DNA of 64,000 nucleotides from Pseudomonas putida (GTDB taxonomy: Bacteria > Pseudomonadota > Gammaproteobacteria > Pseudomonadales > Pseudomonadaceae): contig NZ_CP011789.1 of the NCBI RefSeq assembly GCF_001636055.1, positions 3,224,001 to 3,288,000 of the forward strand, given 5' to 3'. Position 1 is the first letter of the stretch. Every line of letters starts with the position of its first letter. The translations under genes and the position numbers were made by a program. This document shows, one piece after another, positions 18,366 to 26,703 of this stretch. The notes below the pieces were generated by a model. It did not search any database and was not told where the DNA came from. It saw only the letters and a list, made by a program, of their open reading frames with translations.

Positions 18366-19394
18366 TCAGCGACTGGCGTCGAGCACTACCCGGTAGCGCG
18401 CCTTGCCGCTGCGCAGGTGGTCGATCGCCGCGTTGACCTGGCTCATCGCAAACTGCTCGACCTGGGGAACGATCTGGTGGCGGGCGCAGAACTCGAGCAT
18501 TTTCGCCATCACCGCCGGGGAGCCGACCGGCGAGGCGGACAGGCTTTTCTGCTGGAGCATGAGGTTGAACACATGCACCGGGATCGCCCCGGGCACCACA
18601 CCGACGAAGTTCACCCGACCGCGGGTACCGAGGGTACCGATCATGGCGGTCCAGTCCAGGTCGGCATTGGCCGTCACCAGGAGGAAGTCGAGGGTGCCGG
18701 CGATACCCTTGAGCGCCCGGCTGTCGGTGGAGGCCACCACCTTGTGCGCGCCCAGGCGCCTCGCTTCATCCTGCTTGTTCAAGGATGAGGTGAACGCGGT
18801 CACTTCGCAGCCCCAGGCATTGAGAAACTTCAGCGCCAGGTGCCCCAGCCCGCCGATGCCGACCACCCCGACGCGATCGGTGGGTTTGACACCGAATGAC
18901 AGCAGCGGGTTGAACACCGTCGAACCGGCACAGAACAAGGGGCCGACAAGGGCAGGGTCGAGGCCGTCCGGCAGTGGGATGGCCCAGGCCCAGTGCGCTC
19001 GCAGGCGGTCGGCGAAACCGCCGTTACTGCCGATGATCGTCGGCCGGGCCGAACCACACAGGTTGTGCGAGCCTTCCATGCACGGCGCGCAGTGCATGCA
19101 ACTGCCTTTGTACCAACCGATCCCGACCCGCTGTCCAACTTGCAGCCCCTTCACTCGATCACCAACCTGTTCGATGCGCCCGACTACCTCGTGGCCAGGA
19201 ATGAACGGGTACTGGGTCAGCCCCCATTCGTTGTCGATCATCGATTGGTCGGAGTGGCAGACGCCGCAGTACTCGACCACGACCTGCACCTCGTCGTCAG
19301 CCAGCGGGCCGGGATCGTAGCTGTACCGCTGCAGTGGCGCACCGGCTGCCGTCGCGGCCCAGCCGGTAAATGTGCTTTGGTTGGGGTTGCTCAT
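18366..19394 (-). CDS. zinc-dependent NAD(P) alcohol dehydrogenase (YahK/cinnamyl-alcohol type)
   Basis: The 342-residue medium-chain dehydrogenase has catalytic zinc ligands Cys43, His68-Glu69 (GHE) and Cys155; structural zinc ligands Cys99, Cys102, Cys105, Cys113; and the cofactor loop GIGGLG at 179-184. It belongs to the YahK/Ahr-like group, which reduces a wide range of aldehydes. It is divergent from the M20/amidase operon across 312 bp and could remove an aldehyde or alcohol formed there, but it may simply be a general detoxifying reductase. Confidence 0.85.
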   Translation of the reverse strand: MSNPNQSTFTGWAATAAGAPLQRYSYDPGPLADDEVQVVVEYCGVCHSDQSMIDNEWGLTQYPFIPGHEVVGRIEQVGDRVKGLQVGQRVGIGWYKGSCMHCAPCMEGSHNLCGSARPTIIGSNGGFADRLRAHWAWAIPLPDGLDPALVGPLFCAGSTVFNPLLSFGVKPTDRVGVVGIGGLGHLALKFLNAWGCEVTAFTSSLNKQDEARRLGAHKVVASTDSRALKGIAGTLDFLLVTANADLDWTAMIGTLGTRGRVNFVGVVPGAIPVHVFNLMLQQKSLSASPVGSPAVMAKMLEFCARHQIVPQVEQFAMSQVNAAIDHLRSGKARYRVVLDASR

Positions 19395-19565
19395 GGGACA
19401 CCTCCAGGGGCTTGGCGAGTGTTTTCGAAGCCTGGAAAGTGTAGTGCAGGGGCAGAGAAGCTACAGCGGCCCACTTCAATCCTGAAATCACTATCGCCAT
19501 TTACAAAAATATAGAGCGAGTAGTGATGGAGGGACGACCCCGCTTCAAGCCCGGCCTGCACGCCG

Positions 19566-19584
19566 GGTTCCACACAGCGGAACC
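19566..19584. promoter_or_regulatory. inverted repeat GGTTCC-N7-GGAACC, probable IclR operator
   Basis: A perfect 6-bp inverted repeat with a 7-bp spacer lies in the 312-bp gap between the divergent alcohol dehydrogenase (start 19394) and the M20 hydrolase operon (start 19707). The operon ends with an IclR gene, and IclR proteins often bind such short dyads. Apart from an AT-rich stretch near 19490-19515, the rest of the gap is unremarkable. Confidence 0.5.
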
Positions 19585-19706
19585 ACATTCGATTGTCGCC
19601 GCCGCGCCGTCAGGTTTATCTGGCAGCACCTGCGGCCTGCCTCTCGTGCCGCAATCCCCGAGCGAATAACAAAAGCGGGACTGCAACCCGCGCGAGGAGA
19701 TGCCCG

Positions 19707-20888
19707 ATGACCACATCCAAACACCCGCACATCCTGGCCTGGCTCGCTGACGTTACCGGCGAGCTTCAGGCACTGCGCCAGGATATCCATGCCCACCCTG
19801 AACTGGGCTTCGAGGAGAATCGCACTTCGTCGCTGGTCGCCCAGGCCCTGCGCGATTGGGGCTACGAGGTCCACACCGGGATTGGCCGCACCGGCGTGGT
19901 CGGTGTGCTGCGCAACGGCAGCAGCACGCGCCGCCTGGGGCTGCGCGCCGACATGGATGCGTTGCCGATCGTCGAGGCCACGGGCGCGGCCTACAGCAGC
20001 CGACACACGGGTTGCATGCATGCCTGCGGACACGACGGTCATACCGTGATGCTGCTCGGTGCTGCTCGCTACCTGGCGGCGACCCGGCGTTTCGACGGCA
20101 CCCTGACACTGATCTTTCAGCCGGCCGAGGAGGGGCAGGGCGGCGCCGAGGCGATGCTCGCCGATGGCCTGCTCGAGCGTTTCCCCTGCGATGCGCTGTT
20201 CGGCATGCACAACATGCCGGGGCTGGCCGCCGGGCACCTGGGGTTTCGCGAAGGAGCGATGATGGCTTCCCAGGACCTGCTGACCGTCATCCTGGAGGGC
20301 GTCGGTGGTCATGGTTCGATGCCGCACCTGACCGTCGACCCACTGGTTGCGGCCGCCAGTGTGGTGATGGCGCTGCAGACCGTGGTGGCGCGCAACATCG
20401 ATGCCCAGGAGGCGGCAGTGGTTACCGTCGGTGCGCTGCAGGCTGGCGAGGCGGCCAACGTCATTCCGCAGCAGGCCTTGTTGCGCCTGAGCCTGCGTGC
20501 GCTCGATGGCGAGGTCAGGCGCCTGACCCTGGAGCGCGTACAGGCGATCATCCACGCCCAGGCCAAGAGCTTCGGCTGCCGCGTGAGCATCGAACACCGG
20601 CCTGCCTACCCGGTGCTGATCAACCATGCCGCGGAAAACGCCTTCGCCCGCCAGGTCGGTATCGAGCTGCTCGGAGAAGCCGCCGTCGATGGCAATACCC
20701 GCAAGCTGATGGGCAGCGAAGACTTTGCCTGGATGCTGCAACGCTGCCCCGGTGCCTACCTGTTCATCGGCAACGGCGTGGATCGGCCGATGGTGCACAA
20801 CCCCGCCTACGACTTCAACGACGACATCCTGCTGACCGGGGCCGCCTACTGGAGCGCGCTCACCGAGCGCTGGCTCGCCCCGGCCTGA
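19707..20888 (+). CDS. M20D peptidase-family amidohydrolase (hippuricase/IAA-amino acid hydrolase type)
   Basis: The 393-residue metal hydrolase has HAHPELGFEE near the N-terminus, CGHDGHT at 107-113 (metal Cys/His), the QPAEEG motif with Glu141-Glu142, and GSEDFA near the C-terminus. Together these define the M20D group that cleaves N-acyl or indoleacetyl amino acid conjugates. The ATG at 19707 follows GAGGAGA. It is followed by an MHS transporter and an amidase, consistent with an operon releasing amino acids or ammonia from an amide-linked substrate. Confidence 0.85.
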   Translation: MTTSKHPHILAWLADVTGELQALRQDIHAHPELGFEENRTSSLVAQALRDWGYEVHTGIGRTGVVGVLRNGSSTRRLGLRADMDALPIVEATGAAYSSRHTGCMHACGHDGHTVMLLGAARYLAATRRFDGTLTLIFQPAEEGQGGAEAMLADGLLERFPCDALFGMHNMPGLAAGHLGFREGAMMASQDLLTVILEGVGGHGSMPHLTVDPLVAAASVVMALQTVVARNIDAQEAAVVTVGALQAGEAANVIPQQALLRLSLRALDGEVRRLTLERVQAIIHAQAKSFGCRVSIEHRPAYPVLINHAAENAFARQVGIELLGEAAVDGNTRKLMGSEDFAWMLQRCPGAYLFIGNGVDRPMVHNPAYDFNDDILLTGAAYWSALTERWLAPA

Positions 20889-20964
20889 GCGCTTCTTCAT
20901 TGACTGCCGCTGGAGCCCGCATCCCTGCGGGCGTTCCTCACATCTGGTTTCTGGAGAACTTCCC

Positions 20965-22275
20965 ATGCACGCTACGAACGCAGGCGCATCGCGCACCCGG
21001 CAAGTGGTCGCGGCCGTCATCGGCAATGCGCTGGAATGGTATGACTTCATCGTGTACGGCTTTCTGGCCAGCATCGTCGCTCGTCAGTTCTTTCCCTCCG
21101 ACGATGACTACGCCTCGCTGCTGATGGCCCTGGCGACCTTCGGCGTCGGTTTCTTCATGCGCCCGGTGGGTGGCGTGTTACTGGGCATGTATGCCGACCG
21201 CAAAGGGCGCAAGGCCGCCATGCAACTGATCATTCGCCTGATGACCCTGTCCATTGCGATGATCGCCTTCGCCCCCAACTACCTGGCCATCGGCATGGGC
21301 GCTCCTATGCTCATCGTGGTCGCGCGTATGCTGCAGGGCTTTGCCACGGGGGGCGAATACGCCAGCGCCACGGCATTTCTGGTGGAGAGCGCGCCGGCGC
21401 ACCGCAAGGGGCTCTATGGCTCCTGGCAACTGGTCGGGCAATGCCTGGCGGTGTTCTCCGGGGCGTCGATGGTCGCGCTGGTCACCCACTTGTGTTCACC
21501 CGAGGCGCTGGACGCCTGGGGCTGGCGAATTCCCTTCGTGTTCGGCTTGCTGATCGGCCCGGTGGGGTTGTGGATTCGCAAGCAAATGCAGGAGCCCGAG
21601 GAGTTTCTCGAGGCGCGCAAGCAAGCCAAGGACCAGGCCCCGAGCCTGTGGCAGGTGCTACGTACGCATCGCCGGGCGCTGTTGGTGTCCATGGGCCTGG
21701 CCAGTGGCGCGACCGTTTCCTTCTATGTGGTGCTGGTGAACATGCCGACTTTCGCCCACAAGAGCCTGGGGTTGCCATTGGACCAGGTGCTGTTGGTGCA
21801 GATGCTCGCGGTGGGCCTGATGACGGTGGTGATTCCGTTCTCCGGCGCGCTGTCCGACCGTATTGGCCGCCGACCGGTGCTGATGGCCTTCACCCTGGGC
21901 TTTTTCCTGATGGTCTACCCGCTGCACCTGTGGGTCGCCGCGGCACCTTCGGTAGAGCGCCTGCTGGTGATGCAACTGGCCCTGTGCAGCATGATCGGCG
22001 GTTTCTACGGGCCGGCACCCACGGCGCTGGCCGAGCAGTTCCCCGTCGCCGTCCGCTCAACGGGAGTGTCGGTGGCGTATAACGTGGCAGTGATGTTGTT
22101 CGGCGGCTTCGCGCCGCTGATCGTCACCTGGCTGACCAAAGTCTTGAACACGCCTGTGGCGCCGTCATTCTACGTACTGTTCGCCTGCGTGCTGACACTG
22201 CTGGGCACCTATTGTCTGAAAGAAGCCGTGCGGCCACGCGCACCGGCCGTCATTGAACTTGGAGTAAAACCGTGA
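20965..22275 (+). CDS. MHS-family MFS metabolite:H+ symporter
   Basis: The 436-residue carrier opens GNALEWYDFIVYGFLASIVARQFFP and has PVGGVLLGMYADRKGRK, LQGFATGGEYASATAFLVESAPAHRKG: the signature of the metabolite:H+ symporter family (ShiA, ProP, KgtP, CitA). It is the uptake protein of this operon. RBS TGGAGAACTTCCC precedes the ATG. Its stop overlaps the next gene's GTG start. Confidence 0.85.
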   Translation: MHATNAGASRTRQVVAAVIGNALEWYDFIVYGFLASIVARQFFPSDDDYASLLMALATFGVGFFMRPVGGVLLGMYADRKGRKAAMQLIIRLMTLSIAMIAFAPNYLAIGMGAPMLIVVARMLQGFATGGEYASATAFLVESAPAHRKGLYGSWQLVGQCLAVFSGASMVALVTHLCSPEALDAWGWRIPFVFGLLIGPVGLWIRKQMQEPEEFLEARKQAKDQAPSLWQVLRTHRRALLVSMGLASGATVSFYVVLVNMPTFAHKSLGLPLDQVLLVQMLAVGLMTVVIPFSGALSDRIGRRPVLMAFTLGFFLMVYPLHLWVAAAPSVERLLVMQLALCSMIGGFYGPAPTALAEQFPVAVRSTGVSVAYNVAVMLFGGFAPLIVTWLTKVLNTPVAPSFYVLFACVLTLLGTYCLKEAVRPRAPAVIELGVKP

Positions 22276-23729
22276 AACCGCTAGATCTCGACCCTGTCGT
22301 CGCGCTGGATGCCAGCGAGCTGTCCCGGGCGATCCATGCTCGCCAGGTTTCCTGCCGAGAGGTGATGCAGGCCTACCTTGCGCACATCGAGCGGTTCAAT
22401 CCGCAGGTCAACGCCCTGGTTTCACTGCGGCCGGCACAGCAACTGCTCGAGGAAGCCGACGCGCGCGACCGCGAGCTCGACCGTGGCCAGTCCCGTGGAT
22501 GGATGCATGGCATGCCCCAGGCGATCAAGGACCTGGCCGCCACGGCTGGCCTGCGCACCACCTTGGGCTCGCCGCTGTTCGCCGAGCAGGTGCCGCAGCA
22601 GGACGCCATCAGCGTGGAGCGGGTTCGGCGCAGCGGCGCGATCATCCTCGGCAAGAGCAACGTGCCGGAGTTCGGCCTCGGTTCGCAGACCTACAACACG
22701 CTGTTCGGCACCACCACCAACGCCTACGACCCCAGCCGGGTGGCCGGCGGCAGCAGCGGCGGGGCGGCGGCAGCATTGGCCATGCGCTTGCTGCCAGTGG
22801 CTGACGGCAGCGACATGATGGGCTCGTTGCGCAACCCGGCGGCGTTCAACAATGTGTTCGGCTTGCGCCCGTCCCAGGGCCGCGTGCCCCATGGCCCGGC
22901 GCCTGAGGTGTTCGTCCAGCAACTTGCCACCGAAGGCCCGATGGGGCGCAGCGTTGCCGACCTCGCGCGATTGCTGGCGGTACAGGCGGGTTACGACGCG
23001 CGGGCACCGTTGTCGATCAACGAAGGTGCTCAGGACTTCGCCGCCGATTTGCAGCAGGACTTCAACGATGTGCGGATCGGCTGGCTGGGTGACTACAACG
23101 GTTACTTGCCCATGGACGATGGCGTGCTGAGCCTATGCGAAAGCGCACTGAGCGAATTCGAGAGCCTGGGGTGCAAGGTCGAGACCTGTCAGCCGGACTA
23201 TCCGCTGGAGCGCCTGTGGCAATGCTGGCTGACCCATCGCCACTTCCTGGTGCACGGTAACCTCGCAGCCGCCTACGCCGACCCACATCGGCGCGCATTA
23301 CTCAAGCCCGAGGCGCAATGGGAAGTCGAGGGCGGCCTGCGTTTGAGCGCCGCTGCGCTCTATGAGGCATCGCTGGCGCGCAGCGACTGGTACCGGGCGA
23401 TGGCAGGGTTGTTCGAGCGTTACGACTTCCTGCTGCTGCCCTCGGCCCAGGTGTTTCCTTTCGATGCACAACAACCCTGGCCGCAGGTCGTTGGTGGGCG
23501 GACGATGGATACCTATCACCGCTGGATGGAGGTGGTGATCGGCCCGACTCTCGCCGGGCTGCCGAGCATCAGCGTACCGGTCGGCTTCAATGCCCAGGGC
23601 CTGCCGATGGGATTGCAGATCATCGGCCCGGCCCAGGCGGACCGCGAAGTGTTGCGCCTGGCCTACGCCCACGAGCAACTGACACGTTGGGTCGAGCGCT
23701 GTCCGCCACCGAGCCTGCTGGCGCGCTGA
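22272..23729 (+). CDS. amidase-signature family hydrolase
   Basis: The 485-residue amidase has the Ser-cisSer-Lys triad: Lys86 (QAIKDL), GGSSGG at 159-164 (cis-Ser161), and nucleophile Ser185 in SDMMGSLRNPA. The family hydrolyses amides to acid plus ammonia. Start is GTG at 22272, overlapping the transporter stop by 4 bp with GGAG upstream. Together with the M20 enzyme it suggests stepwise breakdown of a compound holding both a primary amide and an N-acyl amino acid bond, but the substrate is not visible. Confidence 0.85.
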   Translation: MKPLDLDPVVALDASELSRAIHARQVSCREVMQAYLAHIERFNPQVNALVSLRPAQQLLEEADARDRELDRGQSRGWMHGMPQAIKDLAATAGLRTTLGSPLFAEQVPQQDAISVERVRRSGAIILGKSNVPEFGLGSQTYNTLFGTTTNAYDPSRVAGGSSGGAAAALAMRLLPVADGSDMMGSLRNPAAFNNVFGLRPSQGRVPHGPAPEVFVQQLATEGPMGRSVADLARLLAVQAGYDARAPLSINEGAQDFAADLQQDFNDVRIGWLGDYNGYLPMDDGVLSLCESALSEFESLGCKVETCQPDYPLERLWQCWLTHRHFLVHGNLAAAYADPHRRALLKPEAQWEVEGGLRLSAAALYEASLARSDWYRAMAGLFERYDFLLLPSAQVFPFDAQQPWPQVVGGRTMDTYHRWMEVVIGPTLAGLPSISVPVGFNAQGLPMGLQIIGPAQADREVLRLAYAHEQLTRWVERCPPPSLLAR

Positions 23730-23797
23730 AGCCCTTGCAGGCGCGTATCTTGCTGGGCAATGTGACGAACCTGGTGCAGACACGGAGGCGAACGAAC

Positions 23798-24568
23798 ATG
23801 AGCGGCAACGGGGACGGCGGTGGCGTGCGGTCGGTCGAGCGGGCATTGACGATCATCGAATTGCTGGGTGAGCACCAGGCCCTGGGGCTGGAAGAGCTGC
23901 ACTACCTGACGGCGTTACCCAAGGCCACGGTATCGCGCATGCTCGCCACCCTGCAGGAACAGGGCTGGACCTACCGCGGCCTGAGCGATCGGCGCTACCG
24001 CCTGTGCGCCCGGCGCCTGTTCGGCGACGGCCAGTTGCGCTTCAAGCGGCAGATGGTCGAAAGCGCAGCGCCGCTGTTGCTGGAGCTCAGCGAGCGCACC
24101 GGGCTGGTCGCCGACTTGTCATGCTTCGACGGCCAGCGCCTGGAAGTGATGGAAAGCGCGATTCCCCAGGTGCTGCGCAAGCGCTATCCGAACAACTGCC
24201 AGATCGTCGGCCACCACGCCAGCCTGTTTCACTCGGCGATGGGCCGCGCCTGCCTGGGCGAACTGGCCCCCCATGAAGTGCAGCGCCTGGCCGAGCATGC
24301 GCATGTTGGTGATGACGCGATGTTGCGGGCCATCGAGGACGAAACCCAGCGCGGCTTTGCCCGGCGCACCGAGGGTCATTGGGAATATCCGGTGCGCCTG
24401 CCGTTCCTGATCCGCGCCATCGCCTTGCCGGTTCACACGCAAGGGCGACTGGTCGGGAGCATTGCCCTGCACTGGCCGTTGGATCAGGCACCGGTGGAGC
24501 GGGTGCTGGGGTTGCACCTGGGCAGCCTGACGACCACCGTTGGCCAGGTACAGCAAGCGCTGGCCTGA
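23798..24568 (+). CDS. IclR-family transcriptional regulator
   Basis: The 256-residue protein has a winged HTH in residues 8-70 (VRSVERALTIIELLGEHQALGLEEL, LPKATVSRMLATLQEQGW) and an IclR effector domain with RRTEGHWEYPVR and SIALHWPL. The ATG at 23798 follows CGGAGG. It is the last gene of the 19707 operon (69 bp after the amidase) and probably controls it from the dyad at 19566. Confidence 0.88.
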   Translation: MSGNGDGGGVRSVERALTIIELLGEHQALGLEELHYLTALPKATVSRMLATLQEQGWTYRGLSDRRYRLCARRLFGDGQLRFKRQMVESAAPLLLELSERTGLVADLSCFDGQRLEVMESAIPQVLRKRYPNNCQIVGHHASLFHSAMGRACLGELAPHEVQRLAEHAHVGDDAMLRAIEDETQRGFARRTEGHWEYPVRLPFLIRAIALPVHTQGRLVGSIALHWPLDQAPVERVLGLHLGSLTTTVGQVQQALA

Positions 24569-24673
24569 GCCATTTTCTGCATCGTGCTGAAAGTGTTATC
24601 GGGCTATGCGGCTGTTTCCCGGCCATCGCCTCGGTAACACTGTACGCAACTCAAACGTGTTGGAGATATGTCG

Positions 24674-24991
24674 ATGGGTGCGCAGGTAACGAACAACCCG
24701 CTGGTCTCGATTGCTGTGCTCAAGGCCCGGGAGGGCAGAGCGCTGGCATTGAAGCAGGCGTTGCTGGAACTGATCGAACCGACCCGCGCGGAGCCGGGTA
24801 ACCTGGACTATGTGCTGTTCGAGGGCAAGGATGAGCCGGGGACGTTCTACATGCGCGAGGCGTTCGTCGATCAGGCTGCGCTCGATGCGCATTTCGCCGC
24901 GCCGTATTTCCAGCGGTTTGCGGCGCAGAGCGAAACGCTGCTGGGTGAACCGCTGCGCTTGATCTTTCTGGAGCAGGTTTCTGATCGCTGA
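24674..24991 (+). CDS. ABM-domain (antibiotic biosynthesis monooxygenase-like) protein
   Basis: This 105-residue protein has an ABM ferredoxin-like fold: VSIAVLKAREGRALALKQALLELIEPTRAEPGNLDYVLFEGKDEPGTFYMREAF and a C-terminal HFAAPYFQRF block. Relatives are dimeric quinol monooxygenases (YgiN) or uncharacterised proteins. I chose the ATG at 24674 because GGAG lies 8 nt before it; the ATG at 24668 is only 2 nt from the GGAG. The gap before it holds a loose repeat pair (GTGTTATCG, 24592-24600, and CGGTAACAC, 24630-24638). Confidence 0.75.
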   Translation: MGAQVTNNPLVSIAVLKAREGRALALKQALLELIEPTRAEPGNLDYVLFEGKDEPGTFYMREAFVDQAALDAHFAAPYFQRFAAQSETLLGEPLRLIFLEQVSDR

Positions 24992-25023
24992 TCGGTGGTA
25001 GGGGGGCGGTAAAAGACAGTTGG

Positions 25024-25139
25024 CTCCCACAGGTGTGTTGTTTTTTTGTCCTGTGGGAGCGGGCTTGCCCGCGAAACAGACACCGCGCTGCCTGGCACGG
25101 GCTGCGCCCGTGTTCGCGGGCAAGCCCGCTCCTACAGGG
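25024..25139. repeat. pair of inverted REP elements
   Basis: CCTGTGGGAGCGGGCTTGCC (from 25051) and its inverted partner ending CCCGCTCCTACAGGG (to 25139) are two REP copies in opposite orientation. The outer GCTCCCACAGG (25024-25034) also pairs with CCTGTGGGAGC (25051-25061). They lie between the convergent ABM and DUF1989 genes, where they probably also stop transcription from both sides. Confidence 0.8.
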
Positions 25140-25160
25140 ATTGGACTGGCCTTCAGCCGA

Positions 25161-26009
25161 TCATTCCCACTCGGCCTTGCCGATCGCCAGCCCGTGCATG
25201 CCGTTGTAGCTGGCGCGCTTGGGCTGCGTCCAGCCCTCCAGCAGGCTGTCGTCGAGCGTGTAGATTTCCACCCCCAGCGGCCGGCAGACCGACAGTGGGT
25301 CCTGTGCCTCAGGCCCCCACATCGGCAGTGACAGGTCGCCACCCGGGCAGGTCGACAGCGCGCACAGCACATCGATTTCGGCGAAGAACTCCAGGTAATC
25401 ACCCTGCTTGGCCGGGCAAGCCTTCATGAAATACATGTCGTCATGGTTCAAGCCGGTGCACTGGAAGATGTTCAGCACATCGTGCACGTCGAACTCGGTC
25501 AGCCCATAGGGCAGCACGGCGCGGGTGAGGTTGGAGTGGCAGTGGTGATGGAAGTCCTCACCCGTGAGCATCTTGTTCACGTAGGGGTCGCAACGGGTGC
25601 CGAGCAGGTCATGCAGGCGCCCGCCGTGCTCGTCGATGCCATAGTCGGCCAGGCTGTCGTCGGTGATGGTCACCAGCGGGCGCAGGAACGGCAGATTCGA
25701 CCACAGTCGGTCGTAGGTGGTGACGTGGGCACCCTGCAACTGGCGAGTGCGCGCCGCCCACAGGCGCTCACGCGGGTCGTTGGCGTTCCAGATGTTGAAG
25801 TCGCCGACCTGCGGGCCGACCGGGGTGGTGACGCGGAACACATGGCCGGCCGGCACCTTCCAGGCGCGGCCTGTGCGGATCGGCACTTCAAATGTCTCGA
25901 TCAGGGTGCGGGCGTCCTTGCGTTCGCGCACGCGGTCATAGAAAGGCTTGTCGACCTGCAGGGCAGCGCCTTTGCTGACCTGGTAGGCGGCGGGGTAATC
26001 CTTGTACAT
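25161..26009 (-). CDS. DUF1989 (urea carboxylase-associated) family protein
   Basis: The 282-residue protein has PAGHVFRVTTPVGPQVGDFNIWNANDPRERLWAARTRQL, YGIDEHGGRLHDLLGTRCDPYVNK, FHHHCHSNL and CPGGDLSLPMWG, the DUF1989 fold. Some family members are carboxyguanidine deiminases in guanidine breakdown; others sit beside amino acid transporters with unknown roles. Conserved His/Cys positions suggest a metal site. It is the last gene of the ABC operon, 16 bp after the GntR gene, so its substrate is probably brought in by that ABC system. Both urea carboxylase and allophanate hydrolase genes are absent here. Confidence 0.8.
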   Translation of the reverse strand: MYKDYPAAYQVSKGAALQVDKPFYDRVRERKDARTLIETFEVPIRTGRAWKVPAGHVFRVTTPVGPQVGDFNIWNANDPRERLWAARTRQLQGAHVTTYDRLWSNLPFLRPLVTITDDSLADYGIDEHGGRLHDLLGTRCDPYVNKMLTGEDFHHHCHSNLTRAVLPYGLTEFDVHDVLNIFQCTGLNHDDMYFMKACPAKQGDYLEFFAEIDVLCALSTCPGGDLSLPMWGPEAQDPLSVCRPLGVEIYTLDDSLLEGWTQPKRASYNGMHGLAIGKAEWE

Positions 26010-26025
26010 GGGTAGGTCTCCGGTT

Positions 26026-26703
26026 TCAGGAACGGGGTGGATGGCTGAACAGATCGAGCAGGGCGTGCTCGGAGTCGTCCAGGTAACGGGTCATGGCTTC
26101 GGCGGCGTCGTGGCGCAAGCCATCGGCGAGCAGGTCGTGGATCTCCCGGTCGCGTTCCAGCCACGGGCTCTGGAAGTTCTTTTCATCGGGCGCAACGGCG
26201 AACACCAGACGCATCTGCGCAGCGATATTGGTGAAGAAGGCATCCAGCAGCGGGCTGCGCAGCAAGCCGACGATGTGCTGGTGAAAGCGCAGACTGTGGG
26301 TGCCGAAGGCCTGCCAGTCTTCGCGATCACGGGCAAGTTCGGCGGCCTCGATGGCGTCGAGCATGCGGTCGGACTGGTATTCGCGTAGCGGCTTGCTGCC
26401 ATGGATCGCCTGCACCTCGAGTGTGCGGCGCACCAGGAAGATATCGCGCACCTCGGCGATACCCAGCCTGCGCACCATCACGCCCTTGTTGCGCACATAG
26501 GTGGTCAGGCCTTCATGGCCCAACTGGTGCAGGGCCTCGCGTACGGTGTTGCGCGAAGCGTTGTAGCGGCCGGTGAGCTCGGCCTCGACCAGCGGCATGC
26601 CTGAGACCAGGCGGCCGCCGATGATGTCCTCGCGCAGTTCGAGGGCTACCTGGTCGGCCAGGGGCAGGCTTTCGCCGGCTTTTTCCGGGGATTTGCTGCT
26701 CAT
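26026..26703 (-). CDS. GntR-family regulator, FadR-type (FCD domain)
   Basis: The 225-residue protein has an N-terminal GntR winged HTH (LREDIIGGRLVSGMPLVEAELTGRYNASRNTVREALHQL) and an all-helical FCD ligand domain with the metal-binding pattern D-x3-H (FGTHSLRFHQHIVG) and a C-terminal His (SEHALLDLF). It overlaps the ABC gene by 4 bp. A matching operator (TTGTTCAACAA) lies in front of the operon at 29065. It probably represses the operon until the imported compound or a product binds. Confidence 0.88.
   Translation of the reverse strand: MSSKSPEKAGESLPLADQVALELREDIIGGRLVSGMPLVEAELTGRYNASRNTVREALHQLGHEGLTTYVRNKGVMVRRLGIAEVRDIFLVRRTLEVQAIHGSKPLREYQSDRMLDAIEAAELARDREDWQAFGTHSLRFHQHIVGLLRSPLLDAFFTNIAAQMRLVFAVAPDEKNFQSPWLERDREIHDLLADGLRHDAAEAMTRYLDDSEHALLDLFSHPPRS

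Noticed and set aside
25024..25139. Small RNA gene or insertion-sequence end
   Set aside because: The sequence is the common Pseudomonas REP palindrome in paired orientation, with no transposase or promoter evidence.
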